Position numbers and translations under genes: made by a program. 12,679 bases of DNA from Chloroflexi bacterium UBA4736 (lineage in GTDB: Bacteria > Chloroflexota > Dormibacteria > Dormibacterales > Dormibacteraceae), in NCBI GenBank assembly GCA_002404015.1, contig DHIW01000120.1:1-12679 (forward strand). The letters are read 5' to 3'. Shown here piece after piece: positions 6,571 through 12,679 of this stretch. How positions within the stretch are numbered: the first letter of the stretch is position 1; the number at the start of each line of letters is the position of its first letter. The notes below the pieces were generated by a model. The model had not been told where the DNA came from. It searched no databases and worked only from the letters and a program-made list of their open reading frames with translations.

Positions 6571-8694
6571 TTGGCCTCTTCACCCGAGATCGCGCGGAGG
6601 GCTCTCGAGGCGCTGGGTGACGCGGTCGTGGCCGCCGGCCGCGACGGCCGCATCAGCGCCTGGACAGGCGCTGCTGCTCGCCTGACCGGCTACTCGGCGC
6701 GCGAGGCCATCGGGCGGCCGATCGCCTGGCTGTTCGAGGGCGCCGACGGGGAGGTCGCCGCCGAGCTCGCCGACCTGGGCGGCGCCGATCGTATGGAGGC
6801 CATCTTGACCGTTCGGCGTAGGCGCCGGGGAGTCTTCCAGGCGGCCGCGACCGCCACCCGCCTCGGCGCCGGCACCGCCTGGCTGCTGAAGCCCATGGGC
6901 TCCTGGCTCGACCTCCCCGAGGCGGCCGGCCAGGCCTACTCGGACTGGAACCAGCGCCTGGGCTCGATCGTCCGCGACCTGATGGACATGGCCGGCCAGG
7001 ACCTGGCCGCCCTCGACTCCACTGAGACACTTGCGCCGCTCCTGGTGGCCCAGGGCCAGCGCATCGTACCGGACGCCGAGTGCCTCCTCAGCGTGGTGCC
7101 CCGCGAGCGCCCCGACCATTTCGTGATCCTGGCCGGGGCCGGCGCCTGGGCAGAAAGCCAGGTGGGCAGGACCTGGCCCTGGCTGGGGACGGTGGCCGGC
7201 CTCGCGATGAGCCAGAGGCGCCCGATCGAGACAGTGCGCCTGATGGAGCGCAGCAACCTCCGGCACACTCTCGAGGAGGGGGGGATTCACACCGGCCGCC
7301 TGCTCCCGCTCTGGAGCACCGAGCCGCTGCCGGACGGCCGCCACGCCCTCGGCGCGATCGGCTTCTACAGGAAGGACCAGGCCTATTTCACGCCTTACGA
7401 GCGGCGCCTGATCGCGGAATTCGCGCTGCTGGTCAGCTTGACCCTTCAGCGAACCGAGCTTGGCCGCTCCACCCAGGAGACCATGCAGCGGCTCCGCGTG
7501 GGCGTGGATGTCGCCCTCGACCTGGCGGCCTCCCTGAACCAGCGCGAGGTGATCCGCCGCCTGATCAATCGAGCCGCCTCCGCAACTGGCGCCGACCGGG
7601 CCTCTCTGCTCCTGATCGACGGCAGCGACTACATGGTGGAGGATGCGGTGGACTCGAGCGGGGTCCCAGCTGTGGGCCGGCGCCATCCGATCGCCGCGGT
7701 CAAGTCAGACGGACGGCCCGTCCTGCAGCTGGCCGTCACCCAGCGCCTGCCCGTGCTGAGCGGCGGCTTCGTGGTCGACAGCCTTGACGATTCTTACGCG
7801 GATGCCCTGGACAGCCTCAAGCACAGCCTGATCCTGCCCCTCGTGCTGAGCGACGAGGTGCCGGCGGCTCTCGCCGTCGGGCGCCGCTCCGACCTGCCCT
7901 TCGGCGTCGGTGACATCGCCACGCTCCAGCTGCTCGGCAACGTGGCGGTCCTGGCACTACGCAACGCCCGCCTCTTCGCCGAAGCCGAGGAGGCGAACCG
8001 CATGCGCAGCGACTTCCTGAACATGGCTGCCCATGAGCTCCGGACTCCGCTCACCGTCCTTCACGGCTACCTCTCGATGCTGGAGGAAGGCAGCTTCGGG
8101 CGGGGGCCGGAGCGCTGGGGGCAGCCCATCCAGACGCTGGTAGGCAAGACCGAGGAGCTCGGCCATCTGGTCGAGGACCTGCTGCTTGCCTCCCGCCTGG
8201 AGTCGGGTCCGATCCCGGCCGACGTCGTCCGCATCGATCTCCGGAGCCTGGTCCGCGATGCGGTGGCCCGGGCCCGCCCGCGCGCCCGGCTGGTGGGCGG
8301 TCGGCTGCGCGGCCGGTTTGGCGCCGACGAGCTGATGGTCGTGGCCGACCCCGACCACGTCGGCAAGATCATCGACAACCTGATCAACAACGCGCTGACG
8401 TACGTTCGGGACACCGAGCCGCCGGCCGTCAGCGTGAGCGTTCGGCGCGACGGCGTAGAGGCGGTCGTCAGCGTCGCCGACCGCGGCCGCGGCGTGCCCG
8501 AAGGCGTTGGCGGGCGGATCTTCGAGAGGTTTTTCCGAGTCGAGGAAGGCCGCCACGACCGGCCCCCAGGCACCGGGCTCGGTCTCTACATAAGCAGCGA
8601 ACTGGCGGGGCGGCACGGCGGCCAGGTGGCCCTCGACTGGAGCCGCCCCGACCAGGGCAGCCATTTCTCGTTGCGTCTCCCACTGCTGCCATGA
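6571..8694 (+). CDS. Soluble PAS-GAF-GAF sensor histidine kinase 1
   Basis: The 707-residue protein has an N-terminal PAS domain (about 8-110), a GAF-like region (about 125-295), a second GAF domain (about 320-470) and a HisKA dimerisation helix with phospho-acceptor His488 in MAAHELRTPLTV. The HATPase domain shows N-box IIDNLINNALTY (Asn603, Asn607), G1 DRGRGVP, F-box FERFFRV and G2 GTGLGLY (667-673), so all kinase boxes are intact. No membrane segment or signal peptide is present, so it must sense an intracellular cue. The TTG at 6571 is the only start that keeps the PAS domain whole. No Shine-Dalgarno is visible, but a GATAAT box is close upstream. The last codons overlap the next kinase by ATGA. 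No response regulator, REC domain or output domain is nearby, so the phosphate acceptor must be encoded elsewhere. The ligand and any cofactor are unknown. Confidence 0.9.
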   Translation: MASSPEIARRALEALGDAVVAAGRDGRISAWTGAAARLTGYSAREAIGRPIAWLFEGADGEVAAELADLGGADRMEAILTVRRRRRGVFQAAATATRLGAGTAWLLKPMGSWLDLPEAAGQAYSDWNQRLGSIVRDLMDMAGQDLAALDSTETLAPLLVAQGQRIVPDAECLLSVVPRERPDHFVILAGAGAWAESQVGRTWPWLGTVAGLAMSQRRPIETVRLMERSNLRHTLEEGGIHTGRLLPLWSTEPLPDGRHALGAIGFYRKDQAYFTPYERRLIAEFALLVSLTLQRTELGRSTQETMQRLRVGVDVALDLAASLNQREVIRRLINRAASATGADRASLLLIDGSDYMVEDAVDSSGVPAVGRRHPIAAVKSDGRPVLQLAVTQRLPVLSGGFVVDSLDDSYADALDSLKHSLILPLVLSDEVPAALAVGRRSDLPFGVGDIATLQLLGNVAVLALRNARLFAEAEEANRMRSDFLNMAAHELRTPLTVLHGYLSMLEEGSFGRGPERWGQPIQTLVGKTEELGHLVEDLLLASRLESGPIPADVVRIDLRSLVRDAVARARPRARLVGGRLRGRFGADELMVVADPDHVGKIIDNLINNALTYVRDTEPPAVSVSVRRDGVEAVVSVADRGRGVPEGVGGRIFERFFRVEEGRHDRPPGTGLGLYISSELAGRHGGQVALDWSRPDQGSHFSLRLPLLP

Positions 8695-10754
8695 CAACCC
8701 GCCCTCGCGCGCTCATCGAGGCCCTCGGGGACGGCGTGATCGTAGTCTCCGACACGGGCCAGGTGCTGGGCTGGTACGGCGCCGCCCAGCGCCTGTTCGG
8801 ATATTCGGCAGACCGAATGCTCGGCCGGCCCGTCTCCACCGTCCTCGATGAAACCGCCATCCGTGCCGAGCCGCAGCGCGTCAGCCTGGCTCAGGCCGAC
8901 GGGTCCGTATTCGACGCCGTTGTGACAGCGAGGCCGGCCGCCGGCATCGGCACGGTCATCGCGGTGAAGGAGCTGGAGCCCTGGCTGGGACCGGTCGGGC
9001 TGCCGGCAGGCGCGGCCGGGGCCGCGGCCACCGAGGCGCTGGGCGACATCTTCCGGCGGACCATGGAGGTTTCGGGGGCGGACTTCGAGTCTGGCGAGCA
9101 GGTGGAGTCGGCGGCACGGTTGCTGGCCGAGCAGGGCCGCCGCCTGGTCCCTGACAGCGACTGCCTGATCCTGCTGGTGCCTGCCGACCGCCAGGACTGG
9201 CTGCGGGTCGTGGCCGGGGCAGGCCCCTGGGGAATCACCCAAGTGGGGCTGGAGTACGAGTGGCGCCGGGCTCAGCTCGGGCAGGCCCTGGTCCGCCACC
9301 AGGTGGTCGAGTTCGAGGACGCGCCGTCGGACCCCGTTCGGGGAACCGCGTACGCGGAGGGCGGGATCTGCGTCATCAGGGCCGTGCCTCTCTTCACGCG
9401 CCAGCCTCTACCTGACGGGCGCACCTCGCTGGGAGTCCTGGGGCTCTATCGCCGGGTGGCCGGGCCGTACAGCCCGCTGCAGCGCCGCCTGATCGACGAC
9501 TTCGGGCAGCTTGTGAGCATCTCCCTGCAGCGCGCGGAGCTGCGGCTGGCGGCGACGCGCACCAGCGAGCGACTCCAGGTGGCGGTCGATGTGGCCGTGG
9601 ACCTGGCGCAGTCGCTCGACGTGCAGGAGGTGGTCGCGCTGACCATTCGGCGAGCCATGGGGGCGGTCGGCGCCGAGCGAGGCGCCCTGGTCCGCGTGGA
9701 GCGCGGCGAGACCGTCGTAGAGGATGCCCACGACCTGACCGGTCGGGCCGACCTGATCGGCTACCGGCAGCCGGTGGCCGCGCAGCCCCTGATGGCTGAG
9801 GCGATCCGCCTCAAGGAGCCGGTGCTGGGCGGCGGCTACGACGTCCGCAAGCTGCCCCGCGTCCTGGCCGAGGCTCTCCACGACGTTCGGCACACGGTCA
9901 CGCTGCCTCTCCAGTTCGGCGGTGACGTGGTGGCCGCCCTGATCCTGAGCAAGCGGCGCGGCCCCGGCTTTGGAAGCGAGCAAGTCGAGACCCTTCAGCT
10001 CCTCGGCAGCGTGGCCGTCCTGGCCCTGCGAAATGCCTGGCTGTTCGAGGAGACGGCCGAGGCGGGGCGCGTCAAGAGCGAGTTCCTGAACATGGCGGCC
10101 CACGAGCTGCGCACGCCGCTGACGGTGATCATGGGCTACCTGTCCATGCTCCGCGAGGGCAGCCTCGGCGAGGTCCCGGAGACCTGGCGGCACCCGATCG
10201 ACGTGCTCGGCGAAAAGGCCGACGAGCTGGCCCGGCTGGTCGACGACCTCCTCACCGCGGCGCGCCTGGAGACCGGGCGGCTGGCTTTCAGGCGGACCGC
10301 GCTGGACCTGCGCGAGGTCGTCAGGGAGGTCGTGGCCAAGCGGATGCTTGGCGAGGGCGGCGAGGTGGAGCTGGAGCTGCCGCCGGAGCCGGTCAATGTT
10401 GAGAGCGACCCCGACCACGCGGGCCGCATGATCGAGAGCCTTCTAGCCAACGCGGTCAGCTACACGCGCGACGGTCAGGCGCGATGGGCCCGCGTCACAG
10501 TGGCGGCCAAGGGCCGCCGCGCGCTCGTTACGGTCGAGGACCGCGGCCGCGGGATCGCCGCCGAGCATCGCGAGCGGATCTTCGAGCGGTTTTACCGGGT
10601 CGACGACCCCGTCAACACCTCGCGCTCCGGCACCGGTTTGGGCCTTTACATAGCCCGCGAGCTGGCCAGGCAGTACGGCGGCCGGGTCGACCTCCGGCGC
10701 AGCCGGCCCGGCGCAGGCAGCCGATTCCTGCTCACGCTCCCTCTCAAGCGATGA
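8691..10754 (+). CDS. Soluble PAS-GAF-GAF sensor histidine kinase 2 (paralogue of kinase 1)
   Basis: The 687-residue protein has the same architecture as its neighbour: PAS (about 5-97), GAF-like (about 115-285), GAF (about 305-452), HisKA with His471 in MAAHELRTPLTV, and HATPase with G1 DRGRGIA, F-box FERFYRV and G2 GTGLGLY (647-653). Stretches align along the full length, for example ALGDGVIVV against ALGDAVVAA in the PAS domain and GYLSMLREGS against GYLSMLEEGS after the His, so the pair arose by tandem duplication and then diverged greatly in the sensors. In the N-box the first Asn is Ser583 (IESLLANAVSY), but the more critical Asn587 is kept, so activity is likely. It is soluble. It starts at the ATG of an ATGA overlap with kinase 1 and ends in another ATGA overlap with the oxidoreductase, which points to coupled translation and perhaps heterodimer formation. 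Confidence 0.9.
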   Translation: MTTRPRALIEALGDGVIVVSDTGQVLGWYGAAQRLFGYSADRMLGRPVSTVLDETAIRAEPQRVSLAQADGSVFDAVVTARPAAGIGTVIAVKELEPWLGPVGLPAGAAGAAATEALGDIFRRTMEVSGADFESGEQVESAARLLAEQGRRLVPDSDCLILLVPADRQDWLRVVAGAGPWGITQVGLEYEWRRAQLGQALVRHQVVEFEDAPSDPVRGTAYAEGGICVIRAVPLFTRQPLPDGRTSLGVLGLYRRVAGPYSPLQRRLIDDFGQLVSISLQRAELRLAATRTSERLQVAVDVAVDLAQSLDVQEVVALTIRRAMGAVGAERGALVRVERGETVVEDAHDLTGRADLIGYRQPVAAQPLMAEAIRLKEPVLGGGYDVRKLPRVLAEALHDVRHTVTLPLQFGGDVVAALILSKRRGPGFGSEQVETLQLLGSVAVLALRNAWLFEETAEAGRVKSEFLNMAAHELRTPLTVIMGYLSMLREGSLGEVPETWRHPIDVLGEKADELARLVDDLLTAARLETGRLAFRRTALDLREVVREVVAKRMLGEGGEVELELPPEPVNVESDPDHAGRMIESLLANAVSYTRDGQARWARVTVAAKGRRALVTVEDRGRGIAAEHRERIFERFYRVDDPVNTSRSGTGLGLYIARELARQYGGRVDLRRSRPGAGSRFLLTLPLKR

Positions 10755-11668
10755 GGGCGGTCGTCGCGACCCGGCAGGGCGGTCCCGAAGTGCTCGAGCT
10801 GCAGGAGGTCGCCGACCCGGAGGCCGGTCCCGGGGAGGTGCTCGTCGAAGTCCGCCGGGCGGGCGTCAACTTCGCCGACACCACCTCGATCACCGGCCAA
10901 TACCATTCGGCACCCGAACCGCCCTTCATCCCCGGCCTCGAGGTGTCGGGCGTGGAGGTCGGCAGCGGCCGCCCGGTCCTCGCGCTGGTCAAGTCCGGCG
11001 GCTACGCGGAGAAGGTCGCCGCGGACCGCCGCCTGGTTTTCGACGCCCAGGGCCTGGACCTGGACGAGGCCGGCGGATACGCCCTGGTCACCCTGACGAC
11101 CTTCTACGCACTGGAGCACTGCGCCCGGATCCGGCCTGGCGAGAGCGTCCTCGTGCATGCCGCCGCCGGCGGCATCGGAAGCACGGCGATCCAGATGGCG
11201 AAGGCACTGGGTGCCGGGCGCGTCATCGGCGTTGCCTCGACCGAGGACAAGCGGCGATTCGCCCTGGAGCAGGGCGCCGACCTGGCGATCTCGTACGAGG
11301 AGGACGCGCCGCCCGTCGACATCGTGATCGACACGGTCGGCGGCGAGGCTTTCCGACACGCCCTCGAGCACGTCCGCCAGCTGGGCCGCATGGTGCTGCT
11401 CGGCCGCTCGGCAGGCCCCCCGCCCGAAATCCCCGGCTTCGACGAGCTTCGGCGCCTGAATGTGGGCATCCTCTGCTTCAGCTTCGGCCAGTTCCGGGGC
11501 GCCGACCCCGACCGGGTCGCGCAGACCGCCGGGGCTCCTCTCGAGCTGCTGCGCTCGGGTCGGGTCCGCCCGCCGGTCAGCCAGACCTTGCCCCTGGCCG
11601 GCGCCGCCGAGGCCCACCGCCTGATCACAGGGAGGCGGACGGTCGGCAAGATCCTGCTCGCAACCTGA
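10751..11668 (+). CDS. Zinc-free MDR-family NAD(P)H:quinone oxidoreductase-like protein
   Basis: The 305-residue protein belongs to the medium-chain dehydrogenase/reductase superfamily. The GroES-like N-terminal half has AGVNFADTTSITGQY (37-51) and the PGLEVSGVEV strand. The Rossmann half has HAAAGGIGSTAIQMAK (136-151), the signature of quinone oxidoreductase/zeta-crystallin proteins, then VASTEDKRRFALEQGAD (161-177), expected to contact NADPH. The Cys/His ligands of zinc alcohol dehydrogenases are absent. It probably reduces a quinone or an enone with NADPH in the cytosol; the substrate is unknown. The start is the ATG in the ATGA overlap with kinase 2. The longer open frame from 10484 is out-of-frame kinase sequence. 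Tight coupling to two kinases suggests expression at matched levels and perhaps work in the same redox circuit, which is inference. The stop codon overlaps a CTG that may begin the next gene. Confidence 0.9.
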   Translation: MRAVVATRQGGPEVLELQEVADPEAGPGEVLVEVRRAGVNFADTTSITGQYHSAPEPPFIPGLEVSGVEVGSGRPVLALVKSGGYAEKVAADRRLVFDAQGLDLDEAGGYALVTLTTFYALEHCARIRPGESVLVHAAAGGIGSTAIQMAKALGAGRVIGVASTEDKRRFALEQGADLAISYEEDAPPVDIVIDTVGGEAFRHALEHVRQLGRMVLLGRSAGPPPEIPGFDELRRLNVGILCFSFGQFRGADPDRVAQTAGAPLELLRSGRVRPPVSQTLPLAGAAEAHRLITGRRTVGKILLAT

Positions 11669-11862
11669 GACAGCACGCGCCGGGCCTGCTCCTGGTCACC
11701 GTGGTGGCAGTTGTCGCCAGGCTGCTCACGAGCCAGACGGCGGTGGTGCCGGACGTGCTGGTGGCCCTCCTCGCCGGTCTGGCTATCCGCAACCTGGCCT
11801 GGCGCCGGCCTTCGAGCCCGGCGCCCAATTCACGGTCAGATACGTGCTGCGGGTGGCGATAG
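11665..11862 (+). pseudogene. Displaced N-terminal segment of the YeiH-like exporter, in another frame
   Basis: In the frame running through 11665 (CTG) to a TAG at 11860-11862, the translation begins RQHAPGLLLVTVVAVVARLL after the CTG and continues to VPDVLVALLAGLAIRNLA. That is the usual first helix and second-helix start of YeiH/UPF0324 proteins. After about 11799 this frame turns to Arg/Pro/Ser-rich nonsense, while the expected continuation (LAPAFEPGAQFTVRY, then VLRVAIVLLG) appears in the frame of the following CDS. One missing base near 11797-11810, for example a C lost from a CCC run at 11798-11799, would restore a single roughly 323-residue gene. The only standard starts in this frame are GTGs at 11701 and 11704, inside the first helix. 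The CTG at 11665 overlaps the preceding stop as CTGA. Confidence 0.6.
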
Positions 11863-12635
11863 TGCTGCTCGGATCCCTGCTGAGCATCACCCAGGTCGTC
11901 GTCGGAGGCGTCCGGACCCTGGTCCTCGTCGTGCTCGTGGTGGCGACCTCGATGTGCCTCGGCCTGCTTCTCGTGAGGGTCCTGGGCGTCCCCCGCAGGG
12001 TTGGGATCCTGGTCGGCGCCGGCACCGCGATCTGCGGCTCCACCGCGATCCTCGTGATCGGGCCCCTGCTGAAGGCGCGGGACGAGGAGACCGCCTACGC
12101 CATCGGCACAATCTTCGGATTCAACCTTCTCGCGATGCTGACGTACCCTCTGATCGGCCACCTCTTGGGGATGGGCCAGGTCGCGTTTGGCACCTGGGCG
12201 GGGACCGGCATCAACGACACCTCGGTCGTACTAGCGACCGGGCTCTTCTACGGCAGCCAGGCGGGCGGGGTCGCCGTCCTCGTCAAGCTGGTGCGAACCC
12301 TCCTGCTGCTCCCGCTGGCGGTCGTGATCGGCCTGGCGAGCGCCGGCGCCGGCCCCTCGGTCGCGGCGGCCAGGGCGGCGGTACCCTGGTTCATCCTCGG
12401 CTTCCTGGCCCTCTCCCTGCTGCACAGTGTTGGCGTCATCACGGACGCCGAGGCGAGCGTCCTGGGCTGGCTGGCCCGCTTCCTCGTTGTGATGGTGCTG
12501 GCCGGAGTCGGCCTGGGGACGGACCTGCGCGCCCTGGCCGGCCTGGGCTGGCGGCCCCTGGCGGCGGGTCTGATCCTGGGCGCCACGATGGGCGGCCTCA
12601 CGCTGGCAGCGGTCGAGGTGCTGCGGATCGCCTAG
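11844..12635 (+). CDS. YeiH/UPF0324-family putative sulfate exporter, N-terminus frameshifted
   Basis: The readable frame from GTG 11844 gives 263 residues, against roughly 330-350 for complete family members. It is almost wholly hydrophobic, with about seven to eight membrane helices. Family signatures are clear: VGAGTAICGSTAIL (57-70), the loop KARDEETAYAIGTI (77-90) and WAGTGINDTSVVLATG (118-133), where some relatives have His for Asn124. The family (E. coli YeiH and relatives, called putative sulfate exporters) has little direct biochemical proof, so the substrate is provisional. The missing first helices are encoded just upstream in another frame (11665-11862), so this is either a frameshifted pseudogene or a real gene hit by a sequencing deletion. 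The body shows no stop codons or decay, which favours an error or a very recent mutation. It would be the last gene of the coupled kinase-oxidoreductase string. Confidence 0.8.
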   Translation: MLRVAIVLLGSLLSITQVVVGGVRTLVLVVLVVATSMCLGLLLVRVLGVPRRVGILVGAGTAICGSTAILVIGPLLKARDEETAYAIGTIFGFNLLAMLTYPLIGHLLGMGQVAFGTWAGTGINDTSVVLATGLFYGSQAGGVAVLVKLVRTLLLLPLAVVIGLASAGAGPSVAAARAAVPWFILGFLALSLLHSVGVITDAEASVLGWLARFLVVMVLAGVGLGTDLRALAGLGWRPLAAGLILGATMGGLTLAAVEVLRIA

Positions 12636-12657
12636 GGGCCCGGCACCCCCCACCTAG
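12632..12657 (+). terminator. Candidate hairpin at the end of the plus-strand string
   Basis: CTAGG (12632-12636), which includes the TAG stop of the exporter, pairs with CCTAG (12653-12657), and GG (12637-12638) can pair with CC (12650-12651) past a bulged A. No U tract follows. A second small inverted repeat, CTAGC (12654-12658) with GCTAG (12670-12674), overlaps it. The window ends at 12679, so neither can be judged properly. Confidence 0.25.
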
Positions 12658-12679
12658 CCTGAGTGTCAAGCTAGCCGGG

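Noticed and set aside
10484..10750. N-terminal extension of the quinone-oxidoreductase-like protein
   Set aside because: These codons are out-of-frame kinase 2 sequence. The family N-terminus (MRAVVATRQGGPEVLEL) begins exactly at the ATG at 10751.
11785..11862. Programmed -1 ribosomal frameshift in the exporter gene
   Set aside because: There is no X XXY YYZ slippery heptamer in the right register and no obvious downstream pseudoknot. A mutation or sequencing deletion is simpler.
1..12679. CRISPR arrays, tRNA or rRNA genes, insertion sequences and phage genes
   Set aside because: I looked across the window for regularly spaced repeats, tRNA-like folds and transposase or integrase motifs and found none.

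Overview
This is a very GC-rich (about 70% by eye), densely coded piece of chromosome. GTG and TTG starts are common, strong Shine-Dalgarno sequences are scarce, and several genes overlap by 4 bp. The gene set (soluble PAS-GAF histidine kinases, a CO-dehydrogenase/xanthine-dehydrogenase-family large subunit, a YeiH-type exporter, a lactate-monooxygenase-like flavoenzyme) fits a soil or groundwater member of the Chloroflexota, Dormibacterota or Actinomycetota. That placement is inference, because no rRNA or marker gene is present. I see no CRISPR array, tRNA, transposase, phage gene or plasmid function.

Layout. Positions 1-181 hold no gene. They contain a four-tract G-quadruplex candidate and two related palindromes with ACAA loops, the second lying just past the stop of the first minus-strand gene. 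Minus-strand block: an FMN-dependent alpha-hydroxy-acid oxidase/lactate 2-monooxygenase-like enzyme (182-1327); a 142-bp gap with promoter-like and hairpin sequences; a roughly 800-residue three-helix membrane protein of unknown function (1471-3870); and a small cupin (3887-4264). The cupin and membrane protein are probably co-transcribed, cupin first.

Only 29 bp separate the cupin start from a plus-strand gene string: a molybdenum-hydroxylase large subunit (4294-6531), two tandem paralogous soluble PAS-GAF-GAF histidine kinases (6571-8694 and 8691-10754), a zinc-free quinone-oxidoreductase-like MDR protein (10751-11668), and a YeiH/UPF0324 exporter. Kinase 2 and the oxidoreductase each begin inside the preceding stop codon (ATGA overlaps), which implies translational coupling.

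The YeiH gene is broken or mis-sequenced. Its first membrane segment lies in a different frame from the rest, needing a -1 shift near 11797-11810. The upstream frame has a CTG exactly where the other genes have ATG (CTGA at 11665).

The most interesting biology is the coupled set of two sensor kinases with redox enzymes. There is no response regulator, and no FeS or FAD subunit gene for the molybdenum enzyme in the window. A redox- or metabolite-sensing role is a hypothesis only.
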